Assembly (NCBI GenBank): GCA_948474755.1
Contig: CAOLHI010000056.1
Location: forward strand, 682,001-746,000
Origin: Ctenosaura bakeri
Taxonomy: Eukaryota > Chordata > Lepidosauria > Squamata > Iguanidae
Reading direction: 5' to 3'
Length of the DNA: 64,000 nt
The notes beneath the pieces were generated by a model that saw only the letters and a program-made list of their open reading frames with translations, was not told the DNA's origin and searched no databases. The translations under genes were made by a program, and so were the position numbers. Below are positions 1 through 10,686 of this stretch, in pieces. Each line of letters starts with the position of its first letter. Positions within the stretch are counted from its first letter, which is position 1.

Positions 1-714
1 TGAGGGGATGTTTGGAAAGTCAGTAAAAAGGAAGGGTGGGGGTTAGAGGCTGAGAGAGAATGTGGGATCTTCAAGAATTTTTAACGTGCCAGGCAAGTCT
101 TCTGATGATGGCTTCAGCTGTCAAGAACCCTGACAATTGAAGGATGGGGGGAGCATTTAAATAAAAGAAGCCCATCATCAATACATTCTCAGGGACTATG
201 CAACTAACTGTCTTCACCCTACACAGAGGATCGAGAAGTCCCATAACAGGAGAAAGCAGTTCATGGAATGAACGAATGAACGAATGAATGAACGAATGAA
301 TGAATTCAGCACCATGGCCCTTATTCTACATCACTTACTTTATATTTTTAAGTTTTATGTATTTTATGTATTTATTTGCAGAATTTTGTTTACTACTGGA
401 GACTTTGGCCAGGAGAAACTGAGAGTTCTAGTCTCAAAGAAATAATTTTTCCTGTTTCTGTTCATTCATAATATATTGTTTGTTACAGATTCTATAAAAC
501 ATTCTGTTTACAATATATGGATTGTCCTCAAAGAGTTCTGAATAGCCCAGATCTTGTTTCAGGCTCATATTCCTGGTACTTTTGTAGTTACTGTCAAAAC
601 ATGGAGATCTGGGCCAAGCCAGGCCTATGACAACCTGGTCTGCTTCGAATTCTCCCTTTCTAGAGAAGCAATATCCTTCTATATTTTGTCACCCATTGGC
701 TCTGTTACCCGGTA
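1..714. other. Unique noncoding sequence with a short AATG/AACG tandem
   Basis: No gene or recognised repeat family is visible. Positions 263-304 hold an imperfect tetranucleotide tandem (aatg alternating with aacg). The remainder is AT-rich with no codon-like open frame beyond chance length. Confidence 0.5.
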
Positions 715-896
715 TGTTGGGGGTGCTGGGAGGGGCGCCCAAATAACCACATAAAAACACAAGTTGGGGAAATCAGCTTGAGCACTCTCTCAGCTAAACA
801 AGAGGCAGGGTAACTTTAGCAAGGACCTTTAACCTTATGTATACAGCGTCAGGTCAGAGAGCGGCTAGACAAGGTTTTTAAAGTAACAAACAATAT

Positions 897-902
897 TTTA
901 TT
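897..902 (-). terminator. AATAAA polyadenylation signal of the candidate LTR
   Basis: The minus strand carries AATAAA followed by a T/GT-rich stretch, the usual arrangement for a retroviral R/U5 polyadenylation site. Confidence 0.5.
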
Positions 903-1128
903 AAAGACAAGAAACACACAAGACAAGACATAAACTAACTAACCGAGAAATAGAAATGGGGAGCTTTTCGGGAAAGGCAATACGACACCTGGTCTCGTAG
1001 TCCTGGAGAGAAGCAGGGTTCCGGGGAAGAAAGCTCAGCGGGGCTCGCTGAGGGGAGTTCCTTCAGACTACCTGCAGGAAGACGGGATGGAAGTCCAAAG
1101 TAGTCCGAGGATGTCCCAAAAGTGGGGA

Positions 1129-1139
1129 CCTTTTATAGG
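1129..1139 (-). promoter_or_regulatory. TATA box of the candidate LTR
   Basis: The minus strand reads cctataaaagg, a near-consensus TATA box. It lies about 230 bp upstream of the AATAAA signal in the same orientation, which would place an R region between them. Confidence 0.5.
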
Positions 1140-1572
1140 GTGGAGTTTACCTACAGGCTATGTCATACTCAGTGAGAACAAAGGAAATTTGGAGTTGGAC
1201 AAAGGAGTTGGAAAAGGTCAAGTTTTGCATGATGGGTTTTGCTCTTGATGACAATAGCGTGGCCAGTTCGTTAATAGCCCGACATAAAAGAATGGCTTGG
1301 CTCTTGGCTGCATGGCTTTGTGTAGATCCAAGCCGAGCCGAGCCGGTCTGCAGGGAGGTTTTTCCCTCAAGCAACAGAGAGGCCTAAATTGCCTGCCTGA
1401 ATGAGGTTTTGGAATGTACAACCATTAACGGCCGCGCCTGTATGTGCTCGTCCAGGAGACCTCTGCAAACACGTGGAGTGGGGTGGCAGAGAAAGGTCAA
1501 GCAAAGGCCAAATTATTTGATACCAAAAGGATATCTAGTGCTCTCACCAGACATATCATAACCGTGATAACA

Positions 1573-1951
1573 GCTCCCTCTCCACATTTATATCTCTCTA
1601 CTGCTTTTGCTAAATCCACACTCTTGTAAATATAGGACAAAGCGTGTTTGAGTGTTTCCCAATGACTATGTCACTGGTAGTAGCATGTATAACTGATCCG
1701 GATCAAAAAGGCACTATATGGAGACTGCTCTATAAAAAAAATAAAAAATAAAATCTTTATTGAACAAACTGACAGGGGAAATGGTAGTTGGCAAATTAAA
1801 GATTGGCAAATCAAAGATTTGCAAATAGCAAAACACTTGTAGCTCTAACCCAGCAAACACTTCTCCAACTTTTTCACTTTCTTTCACATTCCTCCTCCTC
1901 TCTCATCAAACTCTCAGATGGATCTCTTTCTAAACTCTCCCTCCAAACTCC
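1573..1951. other. AT-rich noncoding stretch with a second AATAAA-like site
   Basis: Around 1740-1830 the minus strand has an AATAAA followed by T-rich sequence, and the plus strand repeats short caaattaaagatt-like units. It may be the 3' end of an unrecognised retroelement. No coding content is seen. Confidence 0.3.
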
Positions 1952-2370
1952 AGCCCTTTCCACACCTTACTTTTTTCTGGCGCTGGGGTGCAGGGATCAT
2001 GCAAGCAGCCTCCGGCGAGAGGCTCTCACATCCCTGCTACTTCAGCTCTGCATGACCTTCCTGCTCGCGTGAGAGCCCTGCTCTTCCTTCTGCAGTGCAA
2101 CCTGGGAGTTTCCCAGGCTGTGCTGGGGCAGGAAGCACGACCGGTGCAGCTCAGGAGGCTCCACACACCAGGTAAGTCGTGTGGGGCCCGGGAGCAATGT
2201 GCGATAGCGCACCATTTTTGGCTTGTAGCTGAAAATGAAAAGGTGCGCAATTGGCGCCTGCTGGCCCCTGGAGCATCACGCGATTGTGAGTGCATCATGC
2301 AGATCGCTCCTCACAATCACACGATGCTCCATGTGCCCTTTTGCATGGGAAATGCTGTGCGAAAAGGGCC
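1952..2370 (+). mobile_element. Family B MITE (copy B1)
   Basis: The element starts agccctttccacacc and ends gcgaaaagggcc, the family B terminal inverted repeats. It is GC-rich with a splice-donor-like caggtaagt near 2170 and a subterminal hairpin at about 2270-2330. Flanks TCC and TCT are an imperfect 3-bp duplication. Overlapping open frames (for example 1988-2395) are by-products of high GC. Non-autonomous: no transposase. Confidence 0.75.
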
Positions 2371-2607
2371 TCTATTTCAGTTATTTTTTCATTAGGCTTA
2401 CTCCCCCACCTACCCCCTTCCTCTGGCTAGCCTGGGGCTATTTCTGCACTACACTGTTATAGTGTTCTTATTCCACTTTCAACATCCTATGGAATCCTGG
2501 GGTTTGCAGTTTAGGGAGGGGCCTTTAGAATTCTCAGCCAGTGTATCGCTTCCCAATAAGTTTTCGCCTCTTTACAAATTACAGAAATACTGAATATAAA
2601 AATACCG

Positions 2608-2847
2608 TTGACACCAGAGATATTTCTGTCGAATATGTCACATCAAATGACAAAAGAACAAAATAAATATAGGAATGGTATACTGTACATGGTAACAGCA
2701 GCAAGAATTTTATATGCTAAATACTGGAAAACGAATAAAGTTCCAGAAATAGAGGAGTGGCTTGTGAAAGTTCAAGAATATGTAACTTTAGATAGTCTAT
2801 CGAGAGCGATGAGAGGAGAAAAAAGAGGAAACAAAAGGCTGAAATGA
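2608..2847 (+). pseudogene. L1 ORF2 C-terminal fragment
   Basis: The 79-residue frame contains ILYMVTAARILYAKYWK followed by an EEWL segment. The same arrangement occurs at 40735-40983 and 41901-42204, so three copies in this window support each other. It corresponds to the extreme C-terminus of L1 ORF2, downstream of the endonuclease and reverse transcriptase, which are absent. It is not functional. Confidence 0.7.
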
Positions 2848-3154
2848 TAGAAATTAAGAGATATATTGAGGAAAACTGGGAAAAGATCTGTAATGAGTAA
2901 TGAAAGAACTAGGGTAAGGTATAGGGTAGTAAAGACAGGAGAGCAAAAGTTACATTTAAAATATGGTTAATGGGGAAGATAAATGTTTGAAGAGAATGAT
3001 TGTAACGTAATGTAAAGAACTGAGTCAAAGAAAGTAGGAAGTGAAAGAGACAATGAGAAACGGGGAAGAATGTGGGAAGAATGTGTGAAGAATTTAAGGT
3101 TATTGATAATGTAAATATTGTAATTTGTTGAGATGTTTGTAATTTGTTGTTAAT

Positions 3155-3157
<3 letters not shown>

Positions 3158-3192
<35 letters not shown>
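3158..3192. repeat. (AT)n microsatellite, L1 tail
   Basis: A pure AT dinucleotide run of about 35 bp lies immediately before the 3' target-site duplication of the L1 insertion, so it is probably the element's tail. Confidence 0.9.
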
Positions 3193-3195
<3 letters not shown>

Positions 3196-3589
3196 GAATT
3201 CTCAGCCAGGGAACTCTTTGGCCTCAGTCAACTACAAACCCCAGAATTCCACAGGATGTTGAAAGTGGAATAAGAGCACTATAATAGTGTAGTGCGGAAA
3301 TGGCCTGGGTTTCATAGTCAATAACCAATCCATTTAAATCTTCTTGGTTGCCAGGGCAGCTCTGTTGCTACACCCCCCACTCCAGGGTTCATCACAGGTA
3401 CCATATGCAAGATTTTTGTTGTTGTTGTTGATGTTCTACATTGGCCATTTAACTATATATAAAAAGGAGGAAGGGAGAGGAAGAAAATGAAAGAAATATG
3501 GCAGCATCTTTAAGACTTTTTAAAAATTTTAGTCACAGATTTCATGGGTATATACCCCACTTCTTCAGGTGCAGTTGTTATATGTCTTA

Positions 3590-3752
3590 TGTTGTTTCCA
3601 ACTTGCAGTGATCTTATCACAGGGTTTTCTGGGGCTGAGAGTTTGTGATGTGCCCAAGGTCATCCAATGGGTTTTCAGGGTTGATCGGGGATTTGAACCC
3701 TGATTTCCAGAATCATAGTTCAACACTCAGACCACCAAACCACAGTGGTTCA
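3590..3752 (-). mobile_element. tRNA-headed SINE (Sauria-SINE type)
   Basis: On the minus strand it reads as a tRNA-derived head with a degraded box A, a B-box-like gggttcaaatcc, then the conserved ttgggcacatcaca and tctcagcccc body. Members of the same family recur at 13925, 36551, 47490, 49209, 50395 and 61651. The 3' tail is partly lost. Confidence 0.75.
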
Positions 3753-4426
3753 CTTCACATGTGTTTACACCTGAGACTCTAATACCACTCAGTACTGGGA
3801 TAGAATGTAATGGGATCCAGAAAGATGAAAATCTTATCCCTTGCCCAAAATTTTCAAAGGGCAGGGCGAGGTAATACAAGTCTTTCAGATTTTTACCGTG
3901 GTCAGTTAGTATGGATGGGTGAAAGCAATAAATCTGCTTACCAAAAGTCAGTTTCAAAACTGTCTCTGAGAAGATTCCTTTTGTTATATGTGCAGTAATG
4001 AGAATTCTTGCATTAATATACATTGCTTTCCATGAAGCCATTGTCTTTGTTCACACCTCTGCTAAAGGATTGGGATTTGTGAATATAATTCAATTCTACT
4101 GTTTCTCTTTCAAATCTTCATCTGTAATTTCCTTATTCAAGAACTGCGACCTGTAAATCCCTTCCTGCACGTCCAGTAAGGTTGAAACACTCTGCAACTG
4201 TTTACTAGGTACTGTCATTTCTAATGTTAGATTTGTGTACATTAATCCTCTTGTCTAGAGATTGTTCTGGCCATCCAATGTAGAGTGTAGAGGAGCTTTG
4301 ATGGTATAGGATGGCATCGATCACACCGGAGAAAGAGCAAGTAAATGCACCTCTGATGTTGTGGGCAATATTGTCATTGATGCTATGAGACAATAACACA
4401 GCTAATTGTAATGTATAACTAACTAA
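3753..4426. other. Unique noncoding sequence
   Basis: No recognised repeat, RNA gene or coding exon. Short frames on both strands lack homology I can name. Confidence 0.4.
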
Positions 4427-4865
4427 GACCCTTTTCGCACGAGCTTTCTGTCGCGCGAGAGCCCCCTGAGCCTCGCGGGAGTGGGAGCGTTGCTCTGCAC
4501 GACGCACTCCCCCTTCCACGGCACTCATGGGGCTGACGCTGTGCGAGCGCATTTTTTTTATTTTCGTCTGGAACCGAAAATAAATGATGCTCGTGCAAGG
4601 CTGCTGGTGGCGCCGCTCACTTACCAGAGTGTGGAGTGCCGTCGCAGGCGAGCCTGTCGCGCTTCCTCCCCGCTTCCGCCCCCAGCGCCGCCTACAGCTC
4701 CCAGGGAGCGCTGCGGAAGCTGGGGGCATGGCTGAAGAGCGCCTGTCGAGCAAGAAGACTCCACGTGTGGTAAGGAGGCGGAGGGAAGTGGAGGCATTTC
4801 GGGAGACGGTTGTTGCGTGAGCCACCCTCCTCCGTCACACAAGCGCCGGTGCTGCGAAAAGGGCC
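4427..4865 (-). mobile_element. Family B MITE (B9)
   Basis: The termini gacccttttcgcac and gcgaaaagggcc are flanked by an exact TAA duplication (4424-4426 and 4866-4868). The internal donor-like motif is on the minus strand (cacttacc near 4620), giving the orientation. The sequence is strongly GC-rich and CpG-rich. The 206-residue minus-strand frame ending at 4825 is a composition artefact and crosses the element edge. Confidence 0.85.
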
Positions 4866-5315
4866 TAAGTAAAGTCTTCTGACCTGACTACCCCCCAGTC
4901 TACCACAACAGCCAGCAGCTGCATCAGGCAAAGGTGATCTGTTCGCCTACTGATTAGAGTGCAGAGAGGATTGTCAGAGAAGATTGGACCAAACCTCAAG
5001 AAAAATACTTTGTGATGCAAGTGTAAATGTCATGTTGCTTTAATTGCCATAATTGCTAAGTGCACCTGTAGAAAGGAATGTGACTCAAGCTAGGAATTGC
5101 AACAGGGTGTTATCCTAAGGGGGGGGGACTTTGAGGTCCAGCCACAATGCCAGCTTCTCCTTAGAATCTTTGGGAAATTATAGCTCAAAGGAGGCCTGTA
5201 CGAGAAGGGAAACGGCAGGATCTTTTCACCTGTGTATACCAGTACTGACTGTTGACCAAGCTGTTTGGGGCTTCTAGGAACTGAAGTCCAAAACATGTGT
5301 AGGAACAAAGTTTGG
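4866..5315. other. Unique noncoding sequence
   Basis: No supported feature is seen. A short G run lies near 5120. Open frames here are shadow frames. Confidence 0.4.
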
Positions 5316-5545
5316 GAACCACTGGGCTGCTAGACCATCCCCAATCCAGCCTCTTTTTGAAAGAATCCAGATAAAGAGACTCCACCATTTCTCTAGGTAA
5401 TTGATTTCATTAGTGAACAGCTCTGACTGTCAAAAAGTTCCTTCTAACGCACAATCAAAATCTACCCTCTGGTAAGTTGAGACCATTAGACCTGGTCCTA
5501 CCCTCTGGGGCGGCAGAGAACAAACCTGCACCCTCTAACAGCCGA
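5316..5545 (-). mobile_element. Old CR1 LINE 3' fragment
   Basis: The minus strand matches the CR1 3' region: the block around agctctgactgtcaaaaagttcc and the upstream gcagagaacaaacc parallel the younger CR1 tails at 39050 and 53190, but with many changes and no attctatg tail. A diverged copy. Confidence 0.6.
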
Positions 5546-5758
5546 AAAATGTAACAAAGGGCAAGACCTGGCAGCTCAAAGATTGGAACGGAAAGACAAA
5601 GTAAATGCAGAGAGCCCCTGGACAGTTTCTGCAAATTTCAGCAGCCAGTCCATTAACCCTTGGAAGCTGCTGGTCTCCTAGCAAAACTAGAGATTTGCAC
5701 CCCACTCTTAACTCTTGCTTTGAGTCAGGGTCATCAAAAGTGGAGAATTTGCATCCTT

Positions 5759-5858
5759 GGCCATTTTTGCAGTACATTGTTATGCTGCTATCATTCCACT
5801 TCCAATATCCTGTGGAAAGTAGAATCATAGCACTATAACAGTGTAGTGCAGAAAGGCC
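5759..5858 (+). mobile_element. Family A MITE, shortened (A2)
   Basis: It keeps both terminal regions (ggccatttttgcag and cagaaaggcc) and the attccactt/aagtagaatca arms, but the GC-rich centre is deleted, leaving about 100 bp. No clean 3-bp duplication. Confidence 0.65.
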
Positions 5859-6589
5859 CCAAGTGTAACAAATGAAGAAAATTCAGATACAGATTTCGGG
5901 GCAGCATTCTCAGCCTGAGATTATTCCTCCTTTTTCTGAGGTTGAGAAAAAGGAACTGGATGTGGAGAGGTCGGAACCCTAGTTGGGGTGCAAGGTTGGG
6001 GTTGAAAGAAGGTTGGAGGACCTTGTGTCCTAAGGCCTTCTGTTCTTCCAAAAGTAACCATATTTCCTTATCCATGATACTATTTGCAAAGGGAGGAGCC
6101 AGCCAGTCTTTGGAATGCTGTAGGGAGAAGGATTGGGGGAACCATAAAACCCAAAACCTGTATGTTAATCTGTCAGGTAGGTCCAGTTGTAAATATATAA
6201 TTTTTATTGAAAGTTTATCTTGAAAATACCCCCCACTTCCGTGATTAAATCTTCCAGTTGAAATTGCTTATTTCCATTCCATTACAAACATAATTTCCAT
6301 CTTACAGAGAGAAGAACGGTTACATTATTTCTTCTTTGATTTCTCATACATTTATATCCTTACCCAGTCCAATACTCTTTTCCATTCTTAGGTCCAGTTG
6401 TAAATAGAGTTAAGGCCAAGTAACAATAGAGACAAGGACAGGGCAGATATGAATGGTTTAAAACTTGAAATGATAAAATAAGACCAGTTGGGAAGAGAGG
6501 AATTGATGAGATCTGATTTAAGGTTTTCGTTCTATGGGAAGTGAGAATAAGGAAAGAGTTCAGTGAATTTGTATTTAAGTTTGTGATCT
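5859..6589. other. Unique noncoding sequence
   Basis: AT-rich unique DNA. Pyrimidine-rich stretches at 6220-6370 may be old repeat, but I cannot assign a family. Confidence 0.35.
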
Positions 6590-6730
6590 TGTTATCTGTC
6601 CTCAGGTTGACTTCAACTTGTGGCCACTCTACAAAAGAGAAACCTCTGAAAGAGCCCCAGTCCGCAACTGCACAACTCAGGTCTTGCAAAGTCATGGCCA
6701 TGATTTCCTTCCAAAGTATGCAGATGAACA
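6590..6730 (-). mobile_element. RTE/Bov-B- or L2-like LINE fragment
   Basis: The minus strand encodes an LQDLSCAVADWGSFRG-like segment that parallels LQDPSKAVDEQGSFLG at 44745-44895 in the same orientation. This is the C-terminal end of a LINE reverse-transcriptase ORF, short and decayed. The exact clade needs a profile search. Confidence 0.5.
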
Positions 6731-7389
6731 ACTACTCAACATAGGGCTTCCTCTTCTGGTTCACAAGCTGGCTGTCTTACCAAACCTGGCTTCCTCTCTA
6801 GTCACAGTGACTTCAGCAAAATCTGCTGGGAAAAAGTATGCTATGATCTGCTTTTCTCCCAGGGCTTTTTGTTTACTTATGGAAAGTTTTATCTAACCTT
6901 ACTGTTTCATGTCACCTATGCATATTTTTAATTTTGGACTAAAATTTCCTTGAAACATGTTGAACTGCTCTTCTTTTCGTTGGTTCAGGAACCCATCCCT
7001 TTTCTTTCCATGTTATTTCTGCCTTTCAAACCAAATTTTCTATTATTCTGTATTCAGTACTTTCTTCCCTCTTTTTCTCGGCTCCCCCACAGTCCAGATA
7101 AAAGAGATCTCTGTTGTTCAGACCATCATGATTTCACATACAACACTACTGTCTTGCCTCCTGGACCCCAAAGCATTTTGCAACACATCCAGCTGTATAA
7201 AAACTCCATTCTGGAGAACAGCAGCATGTGCTGTTCCTGTGTTTAATGATTTGCAGTTTGCCAAACTACTAGAAAGCACACAATCCTTCCTAAGCAACAG
7301 GGGTGGGGGGTCTGGGAGAGTACCCGGCATGCTGGATTTCAGAGCTTTGTAAGCATGGAATCCAAGCAAGAATTGTGCTGTAGCTCACA
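6731..7389. other. Unique noncoding sequence
   Basis: No gene or repeat recognised. Pyrimidine-rich stretches around 6960-7100 give spurious open frames. Confidence 0.35.
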
Positions 7390-7455
7390 CTTTTTTAAAA
7401 AATTATTTATTTGTATCCCGCCTCTCCATATGGATCGAGGCAGCAAACAACTTAC
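7390..7455 (-). mobile_element. LINE/SINE 3' tail remnant
   Basis: The minus strand ends in the cgcctcgatcc...gaggcgggatacaaataaat type of tail, also seen at 41521-41570 and 42005-42038. Such tails end squamate SINEs and their partner LINEs. Only the tail is recognisable. Confidence 0.5.
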
Positions 7456-8288
7456 AAATAGCATGTATTTTGAAACATTTCTATACTTAAATGGGATGGG
7501 GAATCACAAACATTATTCTCTGTATGCCCCCAGTTGTCCAAATATGTTATTCCTTTTTAAGGTTTTGGTGCTTTTCTATCATCCTCCAGACTCCCCGCTT
7601 TCCTACTTCCTTTAAGATATTGGTGTTTTGGCTAGAGCTCTGTCACATTTTGTCAGAAGTCTCCTTTTCCCTTCTGGGAAAATTTCTGATATTTCGTCTC
7701 ATTTTGTTCCTTTCACTCATCCTGGAAAGAGAAGGCCACTCTGCAGAAATTGTTCTTAATATTCTCTATTTTGAGGGGAGGGCAGGGTCTGTCACAATTA
7801 ATCCTCTGCCGTCCCACTTTTTCAGCAGCTTTTAAAATGTCCTGGTTTTTCTCTTCTCCTCCCACTTTCCCTGTTTTTGTCCTCAGCTTATTTCAGTTGC
7901 AGCAAAATGAGTTCAATATGCAAAAGTAGGTTGTACTCGGTTAACTCATCAGAGAGGAAAGGAGTAGAGGGAGTGGAATCTTGTCCTTTCCAGATGGCTG
8001 AGGCAAAAGCAAACTGCTGCAGCCTGGTTTGTCTGTTCATGCTCATTAATAACCTTTGCCTTCTTGACCACACTTGGCCACATCCCTTCTACTTTTCATC
8101 TGTGAAATGTTGGACGGTATGCGTGGGATATTTGAGTGTGTGCATGTCAAGTGTTCCATTTGCTCCTGCTTTTTCCTTTTCCCTCACCAGAATTTCCCCC
8201 CATCTCCATTTGTTTGAAGGCTCTGTTTTCTAAAGTGAGGAAGCAACACTTCATTGTTGAAAAATGTCATTGTCTATGAAAAGATTGA
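7456..8288. other. Unique noncoding sequence
   Basis: No supported feature. The 114- and 118-residue frames here have no recognisable domain and low-complexity hydrophobic content. Confidence 0.4.
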
Positions 8289-8709
8289 GGCCCTTTCCAC
8301 ACCTTACCTTCTTCCAGCGCTGAGGTGCAGGGATCACGCAAGCAGCCTCCGGCGAGAGGCTCTTGCATCCGGGGTCCTTCGGCTCCACACGAGCTGCCTG
8401 CTTGTGCGAGAGCTCCGCCTCTTCCTTCTGCAGTGCAGCCTGGGACCTTCCCAGGCTGCTCTGGCGCAGGAAGCGCAACCAGTGCGGCTCCGGAGGCTCC
8501 GCACGCCAGGTAAGTGTGCGCGGGGCCTGAGAGCAATGTGCGAACATGCACCATTTTCAGCTTCTAGCCGAAAATGGAAAGGTGCCCGATCGGTGCCTGC
8601 CAGTCCCTGGAGCATTGCACGATTGTGAGTGTGTCGTGCAGATCGCTCCTCACAATTGCACAATGCTCCAGGTCCTCTTTCACATGGAAAATGCTGTGCA
8701 AAAAGGGCC
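8289..8709 (+). mobile_element. Family B MITE (B2)
   Basis: The TIRs ggccctttccacacc and gcaaaaagggcc are flanked by exact TGA duplications (8286-8288 and 8710-8712). It contains ccaggtaagtg near 8510 and the subterminal hairpin at about 8605-8665. GC-rich open frames on both strands (95-124 residues) do not code for a recognisable protein. Confidence 0.9.
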
Positions 8710-8752
8710 TGAATAAGGAATGAAGGAATGAATAAGGAATGAAGGAATGCCT
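8710..8752. repeat. Short tandem of about 18-bp aaggaatgaat-like units
   Basis: Two to three copies of gaataaggaatgaaggaat directly abut the right end of MITE B2, just outside its duplication. Confidence 0.7.
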
Positions 8753-8817
8753 TGAACCTCAGGACATAATCTGCAATTCCAATCCTGCCTCCAGCCTCTC
8801 AACCCTTACAAGGCTGG

Positions 8818-9020
8818 GGGCCTTTCTGAACTACACTGTTATAGTGCCATTATTCCACTTTCAACCTCCTGTGGAATTCTGGGGTTTGTAGTTTACTGAG
8901 GTCAAAGAGCTGTCTGGCTGAGAATTCTTAATGACCCTCCCTAAACTGCAAATCCCAGAGATTTCACAGGAGGTTGAAAGTGGAATAATAGCACTATAAT
9001 GGTGTAGTGCGGAAAGGGCC
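8818..9020 (+). mobile_element. Family A MITE (A3)
   Basis: A full palindrome with termini gggcctttctgaac and gtgcggaaagggcc, exact TGG duplications at 8815-8817 and 9021-9023, and the attccactttcaacctcc/aggttgaaagtggaat arms. This subtype has a longer centre with the gaggtcaaagagct spacer. Confidence 0.9.
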
Positions 9021-9984
9021 TGGGTTCTTATGGAACTCCATGCCCTCTCCTATCATCCCTCTTTGGCTCTTTATACCCTCCCCCTAGACAATTTCTTGGG
9101 ATCCCCCTGCCCCATGTTTGTCTCTCCTCCTTTTTTTGGATGCCTTTCAGCTTCAACAGAAGAACAAGAGGCCGGGTTCCAGAGGGCAAGGCGACCGTCA
9201 GGAGACGGAGAAAACGCTTGAGCATAAGGTCAGAGTCTGGCTTCTTCTGCCAACAGTTGCTGGGGAGGGGGTTGCTGCCTGCCCCCTCCATGCATGCACC
9301 CCCCCTCCCCGAACAATGTTCAAAGGCTTTAGGGGGCTTTGTTCCACTGTGTAGGGATTAGGTTGGGCGGTCTGAGAATTTGCCTTCTAATTAAAAAGGA
9401 TAAAAGATAGAAGTAGCATTAGACTAAAACATAGCAATGATACTTCACAAGGTTGAGCTCTTTTAGGGGGCAAAAAGACCCCAATGAAGACGCACATGGA
9501 AGAAGGAAAAAAAAAAAACTCTGTTAGTCACAAGATAGTATAAGAAGTCGCCATCAGGTTCGCTTGATCTCCTTTGTGTTGTGCGCAAATTTCAAACAAG
9601 AGAAACCAAGAGACAGAAAGCGAGAGGAAGGGTCAAAGTTTTGAAACTCTTCCCAAGTGTTCTTAACTGCAGACTGAAGAATTATTGTATGGAATTAATC
9701 TTGTATTTACAGTGTATGTGGCAGGGTTTTTGCTTTGCTTTGCTTTGTTTTAAATTTCTGATAGGGTACCCAGGAGGGAGGTGATTAGGCCTAAATCCAA
9801 TTTTTTCAGCCCTTGATCAATAAATTAAAATATTTATACCCCACCCTCTATCTGCAAATCTCAGCGCGGCTTACAAATATTGCTAAAACAGATCAAGCAG
9901 TTTTAAAAATGGCAAAAAGAATTTAAATAAGACAAACACATATGGAATAAGGCGGTGGGATTTTTGTTTGTCCATTTTGGAGGC
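9021..9984. other. Noncoding sequence with a possible small exon and a LINE tail
   Basis: A candidate 78-bp exon (9151-9228) is described in the findings. Positions 9818-9900 resemble the antisense of a LINE/SINE tail (tttataccccaccctc). A poly-A run lies at about 9507-9519. Nothing else is recognised. Confidence 0.35.
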
Positions 9985-10210
9985 CCAACTAAATACCCGA
10001 AAGGCACCAGATCCCATTTGATCTTGGAAGCTAAGAAGGGTCAGCCTTGGCTGGTACTTGGATGGGAGCCTGCTAATGGATACCAGGTCCTGTAGGCTAC
10101 ATTTTGGAGGAAGGAATTGGGCAAAACCGTCTCTGAGTAGTCCTTGCCTAAGAAAACCCGATGAAACTCATGATTAGTCCAACAGGTGACTTGAATGCAA
10201 GCAACAATTA
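9985..10210 (+). mobile_element. 5S-rRNA-headed SINE, intact copy
   Basis: The head at about 10005-10105 follows 5S rRNA: gatcttggaagctaag, then ggtacttggatgggag and ataccaggtcctgtaggc, which cover the internal control region used by RNA polymerase III. The rest is the tail shared with tRNA SINEs (ccttgcctaagaaaaccc, ending gacttgaatgcaagcaac). It is a 5S pseudogene-derived retroposon, not a functional 5S gene. Confidence 0.85.
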
Positions 10211-10686
10211 AAAGATGTAAAAATTTTTAAAATTATGTATAACAGCATCTGGGTTGAATTAACGAGGCCTGAAGGTCCTGATGAACAGGCAGGTTATTGA
10301 CTGAATGGGTCTGAATGGATCTAGTCGGGGCTAAGCATTGGGTTTAGGTAGTGGTAAGGAAAGTTCAGCCTGGGGGTCCCATGTTGACCCCCCCAAGCCT
10401 CCCGTTTACGGTCCTTGAAGCCCCTCATTCGTCCCTCAATCCTCCCAATTTTTAAACATATTTGCCTATTTGGGTGAAAATCACTTTAAATGTATAATTA
10501 CTTGAAGGGGGATGTATTACAGGGGATGTGTACTTTATTTTTAACTTCTGTATGCTTTTTAAATGATTTTATGTTATTTTTAATCTATCATTTTAATGGG
10601 ATAGCTGTAATTGTGTTTTAAAAATGTATTGGTTTTGGGTTTTTTTAGCTGATTCTTTTTGTGAGACGCATCAGGTCCCACTCTGG
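10211..10686. other. Noncoding sequence, probable LINE tail at the right
   Basis: Positions 10530-10660 have the T-rich, tttttaatgg-type character of an L2-like 3' UTR, weakly. No gene. Confidence 0.3.

Larger units (their letters stand above)
715..1572 (-). mobile_element. Candidate solo LTR of an endogenous retrovirus or LTR retrotransposon
   Basis: Read on the minus strand, the block has LTR promoter and polyadenylation order: a TATA box (cctataaaagg, complement of about 1129-1139), then about 230 bp downstream an AATAAA signal (complement of 897-902) followed by a GT-rich stretch. Chosen ends give TGTT...AACA, matching the TG...CA rule, but I see no matching target-site duplication, so the ends are uncertain. 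No gag, pol or env frame flanks it, so a solo LTR is likelier than a provirus. An unrelated promoter-bearing repeat is the alternative. Confidence 0.5.
2542..3194 (+). mobile_element. 5'-truncated L1 LINE inserted in MITE A1
   Basis: The 653-bp insertion is bracketed by a 15-bp direct repeat (2527-2541 and 3195-3209, agaattctcagccag), the signature of target-primed reverse transcription. It holds the C-terminal end of an L1 ORF2 at 2608-2847, an A-rich 3' UTR, and an (AT)n tail at about 3158-3192. Severe 5' truncation is typical of L1. Confidence 0.85.
2436..3305 (+). mobile_element. Family A palindromic MITE (A1), split by an L1
   Basis: The left arm (2436-2541) and right arm (3195-3305) are inverted copies of each other with the GGCYATTTC/GAAATGGCC termini. 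A 3-bp duplication TGG flanks the whole unit (2433-2435 and 3306-3308). An L1 fragment with its own duplication interrupts the centre, so this MITE was in place first. Confidence 0.85.

Noticed and set aside
4205..4825. 206-residue minus-strand open frame
   Set aside because: It crosses the boundary of MITE B9, is Arg/Ser/Ala-rich from CpG composition, and no other B copy keeps the frame.
8254..8663. Overlapping GC-rich frames of 95-124 residues in MITE B2 (and equivalents in B1, B4, B6)
   Set aside because: All six frames are open together in a high-GC stretch, the reading frame is not preserved between copies, and no domain is visible.
10000..10110. Functional 5S rRNA gene
   Set aside because: Only a diverged 5S-like head is present, fused to the SINE tail, and no T-run terminator follows the 5S part.
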